From 2-12-FULL-35-23 sp965196985 (GTDB taxonomy: Bacteria; Pseudomonadota; Gammaproteobacteria; UBA12402), in the NCBI GenBank assembly GCA_965196985.1, contig CBDALO010000168.1, positions 186,001-250,000 on the forward strand: 64,000 nucleotides of DNA, given 5' to 3'. Shown here in pieces: positions 56,233-64,000 of this stretch (its first letter is position 1; the number at the start of each line of letters is the position of its first letter). The notes beneath the pieces were generated by a model. The model saw only the letters and a program-made list of their open reading frames with translations. It had not been told where the DNA came from and ran no database searches. Both the position numbers and the translations under genes were made by a program.

Positions 56233-58179
56233 GTATCCGTTCAATATCAGCATGATTTGAAAATAATTCAAAAAGTTCTTGACAGCTTTTTCGTGCAAAT
56301 TTGGAAATTTTATATTGGAATCATCGTGTGTCATAAAAGCATGATGTGCGCTCTATAACAACGCTGTATGCTCGGATTATTTTTTCATCGATCAGGTTCA
56401 TGGCTTAAAAATAATTTCAGCAGTACGGCCATCTGTGTGGGGAAAATTTACCTTTTCAAACCCGTGGTATACTCTTCCTATGAAAAAACAACCTGACAAA
56501 TCAGTTTTAGCCGATCTCATTGAGAGATTTAATAATACTGTTACACCAACAGCACTAGAAACAGATTTTAGCAATGTATGTGAAAGTCAGGCTGAGAAAA
56601 TCATAAAGCTAGAAGACAAGGTGCAATCGTTAAATAACGCATTAAATAAATATAAAGGTGAGCAAGGAAAGCCTAATGTTAGAAAGCAAACGCGCGCTAA
56701 CAAGGACAAGGATCATTCCTCCGAGAAGGATAGAAAAGGAAATAAAACCAATAAAACTAGAAAGCCAAAATCTAGTAAAAAAAATCTCGAAGTCTCTAAT
56801 ACAGTGACACTAACAATTAATCCAGATTCGTTGCCCAGCGATGCTGTGCCAAATGGCTCTAAGAAAACACTTATCCAGGATATAAAAATTGCTGCTAATA
56901 ACACTCTTTTTTTGCGCCAACAATATTACTCCCCTTCTGAAAACAAACACTATACAGCACCTCTGCCAACTGGTTATGAGGGCCAGTTCGGCCCTACTAT
57001 TAAAAGCTGGACAAGCTTCCTAAATACTCAAGGTGGTATGACGCTAGAAAGCCTTGAGACATTTTATAAAACCGCCAACATAGATATTAGTAAATCAACC
57101 ATCCATAGCTTCACAATTAAAACACCTACGATACTTGAGCCCGAGAAGGTAGAAGTTGTGAAGGCAGGTTTACAATCCACGAACTACCAGCACCTAGATG
57201 ACACCAACGCTAGAGAGGATGGGAAAAACCGTTATGTTAATGTATTGGGTAATGAGTATTATTCAGCTTACTTTACGCTGACCAGTAAAAGTCGATTAAG
57301 CGTCATTGAAATGTTAAGCAAAGACCACTTTGGGTTCACATTAAATGAGGCCGCTTTTAATTTACTGGCTACTATGAACTTACCCCACAAGGTAATCGAA
57401 AGCTTAAAGGTATTTCACTCATCGACTATCTTAAACAGTAAGGAGCTGGAAGTTATTCTTGATAAGGTATTAGGTGATAAAAAATTTCCAAAATATAGAA
57501 AGCTGATTACTGATGCGGCAGCTATCTCAACATATAGAAAGAGTCCTTATGCGATAGAAACACTCATTACCGATGATGCGCCACAGTTTAAGCTCATTAC
57601 TGAATCACTCGCCTTGTGCTGGGTTCATGAGGGTAGGCATTATAAAAAGCTGACGCCAATTTTTAAGAAGCACCAAGACTCTGTTGACAGCTTCTTGGAT
57701 AGGTTTTGGGATTATTATCATAAGCTCATTGAATATAAAAAGAACCCAGGGCAAGATGAGATAGATAAGCTATCCAATGAGTTTACTGAGTTATTCTCAA
57801 CAATCACTGGCTACGAGAAACTAGATAAACAAATTGAGCTCACCTTAAAAAAGAAAAGGCAGCTATTGTTAGTGCTGGAAAAGCCAGAGCTTCCTCTACA
57901 TAACAATCCAGCAGAGTTGATGGCTCGGAAGCAGGCTAGAATGCGCGATGTACACCTTCATACTATGAGTGAAGAAGGAACGAAAGCTAAGGATACAATG
58001 GTTACAATTACTGAGACATGTAAAAAGCTAGCAGTTAATGTCTTCGATTATATATATGACAGAATTACAAAAAACTATTCTATGCCTTCGCTAGCGGAAT
58101 TAATTACCATCCGCTCATCACAGGCGCAGTAAACTAAAGAGAGCGCAGCATGAGCATCATGCTGAAATAAGACGGATAC
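56233..58179 (+). mobile_element. ISBst12-like IS66 element, copy 3
   Basis: 1947 bp, flanked by CTCTATTG at 56225-56232 and 58180-58187, inserted in an IS256 end. Confidence 0.93.
56480..58132 (+). CDS. IS66-family (ISBst12-type) transposase, copy 3
   Basis: About 550 residues from the ATG at 56480, the same protein as copy 2. The promoter-like TATACT ends 6 bases before the ATG, as in the other copies. Intact frame with QHLDDTNAR, CWVHEGRHYKKL and LPLHNNPAELM. The perfect target duplication makes this, with copy 1, a bona fide transposition product. Confidence 0.87.
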   Translation: MKKQPDKSVLADLIERFNNTVTPTALETDFSNVCESQAEKIIKLEDKVQSLNNALNKYKGEQGKPNVRKQTRANKDKDHSSEKDRKGNKTNKTRKPKSSKKNLEVSNTVTLTINPDSLPSDAVPNGSKKTLIQDIKIAANNTLFLRQQYYSPSENKHYTAPLPTGYEGQFGPTIKSWTSFLNTQGGMTLESLETFYKTANIDISKSTIHSFTIKTPTILEPEKVEVVKAGLQSTNYQHLDDTNAREDGKNRYVNVLGNEYYSAYFTLTSKSRLSVIEMLSKDHFGFTLNEAAFNLLATMNLPHKVIESLKVFHSSTILNSKELEVILDKVLGDKKFPKYRKLITDAAAISTYRKSPYAIETLITDDAPQFKLITESLALCWVHEGRHYKKLTPIFKKHQDSVDSFLDRFWDYYHKLIEYKKNPGQDEIDKLSNEFTELFSTITGYEKLDKQIELTLKKKRQLLLVLEKPELPLHNNPAELMARKQARMRDVHLHTMSEEGTKAKDTMVTITETCKKLAVNVFDYIYDRITKNYSMPSLAELITIRSSQAQ

Positions 58180-58380
58180 CTCTATTGTACCTGTCTCATC
58201 GCATAATATCTTAAATTAATTATGCTAATCAATCTAAAAAATTATTTATACCTCAAATTTTTCTCCTCTCAAAATAAATTATTAACTTTTAGGTAATAGC
58301 AATTATATCTCGTTAATAAGAACAAGAATGATCTATCCTAAAACCCTATGAAGCCTTATTATTCACTTCAACTTAAGTAT

Positions 58381-59849
58381 CTGAGAACTACCCAAAATTG
58401 TTATCTCCCTACCTGAACTGAATTCGATAATTCTTTTTGTTCTTCTTGAGAAACACTATTTTCTTTAAAAAATTGCTCTACTAAGTGATACGTTAGAAGT
58501 TTTCTAATACCCTTCGCAATAAAGTGTCGTGTCACCTTGCCCTTACCATCTCCTAATTTAGCTAGCATAATTGCGTAATCGTCATAAGCTTTTTCCTTAC
58601 CTATCTCATACAAATATGAGGCCACATAAAAACATACAGCCAGTAGATTTTGTATCCCTTTAAAATTTTTTATCTGCATATTTTCCCAGCCTAGTCCTTC
58701 CTTGAGAAATTTAAAAACATATTCAATTTTCGCACGAGATAGATAGGCTATGTATACCTCATACGCCTCATCAAAAGTCGTTACTTTTTTATTAGTTAAT
58801 AGCAGCATGTCATTCTTAAAAATTCTCCTACCATCTCTGCCTGTAATTTGGATTTTAATTGCATTGATGTTCTCAAACTCTCCAAAATAAATAGTTATTT
58901 TTCCGTCTTGTACGCAATTCTTTCCAACTGTTAACTTTTGGAATTGCTTTTCGCCTTGAGCATCAAAATCAGCGTTAATCAGCTTAAGCTTTTTACCATC
59001 ATCACCTCTACCTTCTATTGTTCTTGTTATTTTTGAGCGAATAATAAAGTCTTGATCTAGGTTTGTATCAATTAGTGAGAGATAGTCATTATCATCAAAC
59101 TCTCTATCTAGAATATGGGTAATGGTTGCATCTTCATTCTTTGATTTTAGGCAGATTCCTATTTTTTCTATTTCACGAATAGACAGCAGCTTTTTATTAA
59201 AGTAATCACCAGATTCATAAAGACTCTTGGCCTCTTTATCTCCCTCAAATGGCTTTCCAGCCTCTATTTTCTTAATATGCTCAGCTTTTAAAAACTTAGG
59301 GTCTTTATTGCTGTAGCTTACATGCGATAGTAGATGCACAGCCTTATCACCAGGTACTAATGCAACTGCGTTATGCGTGCTGTAACCATTGATAATATCC
59401 CCGTCCAGACTCCTTACTTTACCTAGATTTTCAGTTTGCTTGCTATGTGGCTTTCTAATATCAGAAGGATCATGAAGAACATCAATTTTACTGGCGTGTG
59501 AAAGTTTTTCACAGCTCTGTTCTAGCAATACATCATTTGTTTTTATTGGATCTAAATCGGTGCTTTTATTTTCACCGGTAAGTGTACGAATCATCTTTTT
59601 ATACTCATTGTTATCTTTTGATGAACTGAACAACTTACAACTACCTTCAGTTAATAGCTTTCCTACAATCGTCGATAGATTTTTTTAAAACAACTTTCCC
59701 AGTTAATTTTGAAAAAAGAGGGGCAGCGTAATCGGCGAAGTTTAACATTTATACTCATCTCGTTAGTCTTGTTAAAAAGACAAAGCATAGTCATTTTTAC
59801 ACAATATTTCAGCATTATTTTGCTGATTTAAATTTTGGGTAGTTTTCAG
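58381..59849 (-). mobile_element. IS4-family element, copy 2
   Basis: 1469 bp, same ends as copy 1. Flanks differ (taagtat versus taaagaa), so it lies at a rearrangement point between the IS nest and the backbone. Confidence 0.88.
58401..59748 (-). pseudogene. IS4-family transposase with the same A7 frameshift, copy 2
   Basis: Identical to copy 1 in the 410-residue main frame. The natural start (ATG at 59748, MLNFADYAAPLF) is out of frame because of the same seven-A run. The YREK box (YLSRAKIEYVFKFLK) and both Asp blocks are intact. Two identical copies with one lesion imply that the lesion did not prevent copying, or that an active relative moved them. Confidence 0.75.
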
Positions 59850-59850
59850 T

Positions 59851-59994
59851 AAAGAAGCCATCCTACTTCGCCACATTGAGCAAGGGTTGGTGAGCGAGCC
59901 AACCCGCACAGTCTTCACGGGTCAGGATAGCCCGTGTCCCTGTGGCAGTGGATTACCCTACCAGCGGTGCTGCTTGAGTAGTACCAAGCATTGA
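59851..59994 (+). pseudogene. SEC-C motif protein, C-terminal fragment
   Basis: 48 codons open from the IS4 end: KEAILLRHIEQGLVSEPTRTVFTGQDSPCPCGSGLPYQRCCLSSTKH. The ending PCPCGSG---Q-CC is a SEC-C zinc motif (CxC...CC), found at the C-terminus of SecA and many small proteins of unknown role. Everything upstream was removed by IS4. Confidence 0.8.
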
Positions 59995-60078
59995 GTAAAA
60001 AAGCTGGTTGAAAATGGGCTGACGCGCTACACTGCGCAACCAATGATTGAGACCGAGAAGAGACAAGGAGCCCATGCA

Positions 60079-60417
60079 ATGGGAAAACGACCCAAAAAAA
60101 CCAACGAACTCACCCAAGCTTCTGGCGACGCGTTTGTCACAGACATGATTGATTTTCTGAGTGAAGAAGCCCCTGACCCCGCTGAGATTGCCGAACTCGT
60201 TAACATGCTCACTGCTGCTACTAAAGCGCAAGATAAAACCACTTTAAAACTCATGGACATGATTTTAGCGGGCCGTGAGGAAAAGCCCACAGAGGAAAGT
60301 GTGCTGGCTTTGTATGATCGTTGCTTGACCCATGTTCAAACCGTCTCGCCGTTGCAAAGCTTAATGGCGATGCTACGCAAGGACATGGAATTTGGTGACG
60401 ATGACGCATTGATGTAA
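60079..60417 (+). CDS. Hypothetical acidic protein, 112 residues
   Basis: The start at 60079 (MGKRPKKTNELTQASGDAF) is chosen for AAGGAG 8 bases upstream; an ATG 12 codons earlier has no such site. The protein is mostly helical and acidic, with repeated Met/Leu heptads (about residues 20-100), and has no signal peptide or known motif. It is followed 31 bases later by a lipoprotein gene on the same strand, with which it may be co-transcribed. I do not recognise the family. Small genes of this kind are common in plasmid and ICE backbones. Confidence 0.6.
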   Translation: MGKRPKKTNELTQASGDAFVTDMIDFLSEEAPDPAEIAELVNMLTAATKAQDKTTLKLMDMILAGREEKPTEESVLALYDRCLTHVQTVSPLQSLMAMLRKDMEFGDDDALM

Positions 60418-60448
60418 CGTGCTGCAATTGCAACAGAAGGAGTGAAGG

Positions 60449-60652
60449 ATGAAAAATGGCCTGCTTCGAGGGTTAGTCGTAGGAATGATAGTCACCTGTC
60501 TCACGCTCGCTGGGTGCAACACAGTACACGGCTTTGGTGAAGACTTGCAAGGTGGTGGTCGCGCTTTATCAGATGCAGCAAAGCCGAGTCAACAAAAGTC
60601 TGATCAAACGACCAAGCAGTCCAAAAAAGTAACCCAGGCGACAGATCGTTAA
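60449..60652 (+). CDS. Entericidin-like small lipoprotein
   Basis: 67 residues. A signal peptide (residues 1-22) ends in the lipobox LTLAGC, so the mature protein starts at Cys23 and is lipid-anchored. The mature start CNTVHGFGEDLQGGGRALSDAAK matches the EcnA/EcnB family (CNTV-GFG-D---GG--L--AA), where the pair acts as antidote and toxin lipoproteins in enteric bacteria. An unusual Lys/Gln/Thr-rich tail of about 20 residues follows. AAGGAG lies before the ATG. Only one such gene is present, so a toxin or antidote role cannot be decided. Confidence 0.8.
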   Translation: MKNGLLRGLVVGMIVTCLTLAGCNTVHGFGEDLQGGGRALSDAAKPSQQKSDQTTKQSKKVTQATDR

Positions 60653-60682
60653 CAACTGGCTCATACACGTCACGCTATATCT

Positions 60683-60705
60683 AGTCTACTCCGCTGTGGT
60701 AGACT
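60683..60705 (+). terminator. Terminator after the lipoprotein gene
   Basis: Perfect stem AGTCTAC / GTAGACT with a 9-base loop, followed by ggctttta, 31 bases after the lipoprotein stop. Confidence 0.65.
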
Positions 60706-60721
60706 GGCTTTTATGGCCACA

Positions 60722-60734
60722 CCGCTCTTTAACA
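60722..60734 (+). promoter_or_regulatory. boxA-like motif 2
   Basis: CCGCTCTTTAACA, the boxA core, on the plus strand just after the terminator. The following 430 bases (60735-61166) contain no gene that I can support. Confidence 0.4.
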
Positions 60735-61166
60735 GGTTGATCAAAGAGAACCCGATTTAATTGGGTAGCACACGTTACCCATCTCAATGGTTGCTAGACA
60801 ATAACGACCACTTGAGCCATTGATCAGAGTGCAACACCCTCTGAGACGACTGACAGTTTGAGTACTCTACCATCGGTAAAAGGATAAGAGTTAGGTCACT
60901 ATCCCTCAATTAGATACCTTTATTAGCGATAAACTGGCATGATAGAAAAGCTAAGCCAGCCTCAATGAACAAGCATTAATTGCAAATCAATCACGCAACA
61001 CTAACCCGCCCAATGACAAAATTTAAATCCAACAAGCCCTTTTGAATGAAGTAGGCTCTTTGTAAAAGGTTATTCTTTACCCATTATTAGCACCGTAGCC
61101 CACAAAAAGAAAGGTGACTCTGCCGGTTTTGCTGATCACTTTGAGGACAGTTTTAACGAGTCACTT

Positions 61167-61583
61167 CTATCGCCACGTGCTTTTGTGTGGGTCAATGGGA
61201 ATCGTTTTAATGCCTTTCGGACTACAAGAAGTCAAAGTCATTTGATAATGAACGCCTTGAAAGCCACCACAAATCTCAGTGATTTTCTGGAGACTACTCT
61301 CGAGTAATTGGTTGTACTTTTGCTCATTCAGTGGCTCCACAGCATTCGCATAGGTGGCTCTCGAATAGAGCATCAAGTGAGGCAAGGCAGCATGAATTTG
61401 CTCAACCATATGACATAAGTGGTCTTTGCCTTGGTAAACAGGCTCGCGCAAATCCAGTTGGTGCTGACAAAAATAATCAGCCATTTGTCGCAAAAAGTTA
61501 CCGAGGGTTACTCCCTGTTCTTGAGCCAGCATGGTTAATCGATCATAGGTTTTTTCTGAAACCCGTGTGCCAATTGCCTTCAT
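61167..61583 (-). CDS. Ribbon-helix-helix DNA-binding protein
   Basis: 138 residues from the ATG at 61583, with AGAGGGGG upstream. Residues 1-40 (MKAIGTRVSEKTYDRLTMLAQEQGVTLGNFLRQMADYF) fit the ribbon-helix-helix fold of plasmid regulators and mobilisation or partition proteins: a short basic strand, then two helices with a Gly-containing turn. The remaining 100 residues are a helical domain without recognised motif. The gene is divergent from an array of nine 14-bp repeats (61625-61871) starting 42 bases upstream, which are natural operators for it. It is likely an autoregulator or a centromere- or origin-binding protein. The choice among these is open. Confidence 0.7.
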   Translation of the reverse strand: MKAIGTRVSEKTYDRLTMLAQEQGVTLGNFLRQMADYFCQHQLDLREPVYQGKDHLCHMVEQIHAALPHLMLYSRATYANAVEPLNEQKYNQLLESSLQKITEICGGFQGVHYQMTLTSCSPKGIKTIPIDPHKSTWR

Positions 61584-61624
61584 TCTTCCCCCTCTCTTTG
61601 TATTAAAAACTAGCTTTTACTGTT

Positions 61625-61871
61625 AACATATAATAACACCATGTTATCTTATGTCAACATTTGTTAACCTATGTTTTCAGCACGTTACATCAATTGTAAC
61701 TTGTTGATTTACAGTAAAACATAGGATAACAATGCAAACATATGTCAGCAATCTGCAAACATAGGATAACATTGTTATCATATGATAAATTTAGAAAACA
61801 TACGTTAACAGTTAGGTAACTAGCTGATTTTAAAGGTTATTTCTTCTAAAAGATGAAAACATATGTAAACG
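61625..61871. repeat. Nine-copy 14-bp repeat array (iteron or operator like)
   Basis: Consensus about AACATAGGATAACA. Forward copies at 61625, 61718, 61737, 61758, 61797 and 61858; inverted copies at 61642, 61662 and 61773. Neighbouring copies are mostly 17-21 bases apart, about two helical turns. Located directly upstream of the ribbon-helix-helix gene. Confidence 0.85.
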
Positions 61872-62521
61872 GCTTTTTTGATTATTCTGTGCGCATTTCT
61901 GAAAAAAAAGGACTGGTCATAAAAAAGTAAACCCACTTGTAACCCACTGTTTTTATTGTTTCTTTTTCTGAAAAAGTTGTCGGCTTTTAGCCGCGTAGTG
62001 TGTGGGTGAAAAAACGAGGGCATTTCTTCCTTAATTCAGGGTTGGCATTCTTTACTCGATTATTTATTGGGCTAATTATGCCCGTTTAGAAGGTAAAAAC
62101 CGATGGGTTTTTGTTGGGTTTTTCTAGTCAGGCTACTCTAGCAAGGCGGGATCCTCGTGTCGAGTTTTTTGCTATCGCTTGCTTGGTTATTGTCGTTGAC
62201 AGTCTTGACGCGCCAAGTGTGATTGTTAATGTTGAGGTTGTCTTGTGAGCTGGCTTGTGGTTTGCTTGGATTTATTGTGCTGATGAATCAGTGCGTTTTG
62301 CTCTTTAACAAATTGGTGAATGTGAGCGCAGAAAAGTTTGCAATGCTCGCGGCGAGTTTGTTATGACAGGCACTTGTTGAGTGGTTACTTTGATACCATT
62401 TATTTGATAGGGTTTTGATGAGAAAGTACCACGCGAAATGCTCGCGGGTTTTAAAAAACACTCACCCAAATGGGCAGCCTTGACTGCCCGTCTCGCTCAG
62501 GGAATCAATGGAGTTTACTCA
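61872..62521. other. 650-bp non-coding region between divergent backbone genes
   Basis: No gene supported. It holds T-rich tracts, a boxA-like motif (62298-62310) and, downstream of it on the same strand, two hairpins: CGCGA/TCGCG at 62432-62446 followed by GGTTTT, and GGGCAG/CTGCCC at 62472-62489. The order boxA then terminators suggests an untranslated plus-strand transcript. Confidence 0.4.
62298..62310 (+). promoter_or_regulatory. boxA-like motif 3
   Basis: TTGCTCTTTAACA, identical to motif 1 at 54717, followed by AATTGGTG as in many gammaproteobacterial leaders. No open frame lies between it and the hairpins at 62432-62489. Confidence 0.5.
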
Positions 62522-62899
62522 CTAAAAGGAACCACCATAAAATCGGCCTCGATTGAGTAAGTAAAATTTTTCCTCGATTTTGTCAAGTTGTTCCGGTGTG
62601 AGTCCGTGCTGAGTTTCAAACCGATCACGCTGTTTTGAGAGCTTGGTCATCTGTTTATCGAGTCGTTCAAAATCAGTCCAATCTGTTTTTTCTTGGTCGG
62701 CAACGTATCGCCCGTTCACCTGATTATAAACGGCTGTCTTGCGCCAGAAAAAATCGAGCTCTTTACTCACTTGCTCGAAGCCTTCTGCATTTTTAATCAC
62801 GCGCTTCTCAAGGGGTGTTAATCCCCTGTAGGTTTTTTTCAAACTTCTTTCATGAATTTTCTCGAGTCGTATTGTGGTTTTGGTGTAATCTCTTGCCAT
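62522..62899 (-). CDS. Hypothetical charged helical protein, 125 residues
   Basis: The start at 62899 (MARDYTKTTIRLEKIHERS) is supported by AGGAG 8 bases upstream. Very rich in Lys, Arg, Glu and Gln and almost entirely helical, with a likely coiled coil at residues 75-115 (KLSKQRDRFETQHGLTPEQLDKIEEKF). No known motif. It is in the same direction as the next two upstream genes (62995 and 63330) and may form a backbone operon with them. Function unknown. Confidence 0.6.
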   Translation of the reverse strand: MARDYTKTTIRLEKIHERSLKKTYRGLTPLEKRVIKNAEGFEQVSKELDFFWRKTAVYNQVNGRYVADQEKTDWTDFERLDKQMTKLSKQRDRFETQHGLTPEQLDKIEEKFYLLNRGRFYGGSF

Positions 62900-62994
62900 A
62901 GTCGATCTCCTGGTCAATCAGTCTGGGGTTATAACCTTTTGCATGAGTCGATCTAGCAACCCTGTTCAACAAGCGTTGCTAGTTCACTCATCGG

Positions 62995-63264
62995 TTAATA
63001 CAAAGAAGCCGTGGTTTTACCAAAATGCGCCTTTAACGCCTTGAGTGATTCAGGCGTCAGCTGGTAAGCATGTTTTAAACGGGTATCGGGTTCAGGGTCG
63101 TAGCCTTCGGGATCATTCATCGAAGTCAAACAATTATCAACCACACAGACTAGCACATCCTCGAAACCCTCTATTTGCACGATCAGACGGTTCCAGTCAT
63201 CCCGTTCAATAACCCGCATCATTTTACCGTTGTTTAATTGATAACAATTCGTGTTTGTGTTCAT
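62995..63264 (-). CDS. Hypothetical protein, 89 residues
   Basis: Starts MNTNTNCYQLNNGKMMRVIERDDWNRLIVQIEGFEDVLVC, a small mixed alpha/beta protein with two Cys and an acidic middle (NDPEGYDPEPDT). It ends with a helix (LTPESLKALKAHFGKTTASLY). AAGGC lies 9 bases upstream of the ATG. It sits between the 125-residue gene and the DUF932 gene in one direction. I recognise no family. Such genes accompany DUF932 genes on plasmids. Confidence 0.6.
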   Translation of the reverse strand: MNTNTNCYQLNNGKMMRVIERDDWNRLIVQIEGFEDVLVCVVDNCLTSMNDPEGYDPEPDTRLKHAYQLTPESLKALKAHFGKTTASLY

Positions 63265-63297
63265 AGTGTTTTGCCTTTTTACTGTTTTGTGAAGGGG

Positions 63298-63321
63298 TAA
63301 GCCCCTTATTTTAGGGGCTTA
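63298..63321 (-). terminator. Terminator after the DUF932 gene
   Basis: Perfect 9-bp stem TAAGCCCCT / AGGGGCTTA with a 6-base loop, 9 bases beyond the DUF932 stop. Confidence 0.7.
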
Positions 63322-63329
63322 CCTAGCAA

Positions 63330-64000
63330 TTAATGCGTTTGCAAGGTTTGCTCAGCCAGTGACCACAGTGCTTGATTGAGCTGGGTACCTTGATCGATAC
63401 TCGTTAACGCTCGCGTTTGAGTCCGGCGAGGCCAACCGTGATGATCACGACGCCAGCCACGTATCTGGCCCCGCAACAGATTTTCTTGCACGATATTAAA
63501 AATGCTAAACAAATCGTTGCGGTTGACTTCGGCGTGACGTCTTGCTTTTAAAAAGGCTTGCGCTTCAAAGCCTTTGCCGACTTCACTGGCACCAAAACGC
63601 AAGGCATGTGCAGCCTCAGCAAAGCGTTGCTGCTGCTCAGGATTGAGCGCGATCTCTCTCATAGCTTGGCTGGACTCAATCATCCGCTGGGCTTCATTAA
63701 TGACTTGATAAGTCCCCTCGATGACTTGCCCTAAAATATCGCCTTGATGCCTGACACGTACCTCGTCGTAGGTTTTACCCGCCACGAGGCCGTTAGTGCA
63801 CACCAAGCGGTAAAGACCAGCCAATAAGCGATAAGAAGATAAGCCATCATGCGAGTTAATGAGCACTAACTCAGGGAATAACCCGTCTTCAGTTGGCCGC
63901 GTATTAATGTGACGAAAGCGCAGTAAGTGCTTCGCATAGTAGCGCTTATCCTGACTACGCGAGCGGGATTGCTGGACATGAACCGGATAGAATCCCTCCT
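63330..64000 (-). CDS. DUF932-family plasmid/phage protein (runs off right edge)
   Basis: The frame is open to the window edge, well beyond the GTG at 63866: upstream codons read EGFYPVHVQQSRSRSQDKRYYAKHLLRFRH, then INTRPTEDGLFPELVLINSHDG. The visible 223 residues show DUF932 landmarks: F-P-V--A..R....YAKH-LRFR near the top, VLINSHDGLSSYRLLAGLYRLVCTNGLV in the middle, and a helical C-terminus ending in SLAEQTLQTH. These proteins are about 270-300 residues and occur in conjugative plasmid, ICE and phage backbones. Their biochemical role is not established. The N-terminus is outside the window. Confidence 0.85.
   Translation of the reverse strand, partial: EGFYPVHVQQSRSRSQDKRYYAKHLLRFRHINTRPTEDGLFPELVLINSHDGLSSYRLLAGLYRLVCTNGLVAGKTYDEVRVRHQGDILGQVIEGTYQVINEAQRMIESSQAMREIALNPEQQQRFAEAAHALRFGASEVGKGFEAQAFLKARRHAEVNRNDLFSIFNIVQENLLRGQIRGWRRDHHGWPRRTQTRALTSIDQGTQLNQALWSLAEQTLQTH

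Larger units (their letters stand above)
56155..58380 (-). mobile_element. IS256 right-end fragment split by an ISBst12-like element
   Basis: The right terminus gatagagcg starts at 56155. The fragment continues to 56232 and resumes 58188-58380 after the insertion and its CTCTATTG duplication, ending near the transposase stop where IS4 begins at 58381. Confidence 0.88.

Overview
The window looks like an accessory, probably plasmid- or island-borne, segment of a gammaproteobacterium that lives with or inside eukaryotic cells. The reasons are a type I-F CRISPR repeat, gammaproteobacterial IS families, boxA-like GCTCTTTAACA motifs, an entericidin-type lipoprotein, and three repeat-protein genes of the kind seen in host-associated bacteria (ankyrin, Sel1 and a TALE-like protein). 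The species cannot be fixed from the sequence. No rRNA, tRNA or core housekeeping gene was seen.

Layout. 1-1277: broken ends of ISKra4-type, IS256 and IS6 elements. 1278-4861: an ankyrin gene with 15 almost identical 138-bp repeats and a small coiled-coil protein. 4958-17560: a nest of insertion sequences. A Tn3-type tnpA 3' half is split by an ISBst12-like IS66 element, followed by IS256, and by an IS66 tnpC split by an ISKra4-type element that is itself split by an IS4 element. Then come another ISBst12-like copy and a truncated IS982. 17561-22048: a truncated integrase-like gene split by a three-gene transposon (zinc protein, DDE transposase, ExeA-like ATPase) that carries an IS110 insertion. 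22049-24507: mostly non-coding, with an IS5 element. 24508-26842: a two-gene operon for a lysine-rich coiled-coil protein and a TALE-like DNA-binding protein. 26938-36200: another nest (IS1634 split by IS256, IS6 split by a MITE, Tn3 tnpA 5' half and tnpR, an intact IS1634). 36300-41276: leader and an 80-repeat I-F CRISPR array with no cas genes in the window. 41301-50832: IS1634 and IS91 remnants, an IS21 element with one ISKra4-type copy inside each of its two genes, IS6, and an ISNCY-like element. 50878-54433: a Sel1-repeat gene split by IS256. 54752-59849: truncated IS66, an ISBst12-like copy inside an IS256 end, and IS4. 59851-64000: plasmid- or ICE-like backbone with small unknown genes, an entericidin-like lipoprotein, a ribbon-helix-helix protein next to a nine-copy repeat array, and a DUF932 gene running off the edge.

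The most interesting item is the protein at 24508-26256. It is built from 14 consecutive repeats of exactly 33 residues that match the TALE/BAT/MOrTL pattern (I-A/S-S/G-X12-X13-G-G/A), with a different and mostly non-canonical residue pair at positions 12-13 in nearly every repeat. It shares an apparent operon with a histone-H1-like lysine-rich protein. The second is the large orphan CRISPR array, in which several spacer pairs sample diverging relatives of the same invader. Target-site duplications let most nested insertions be ordered and several broken host genes be rejoined in frame.
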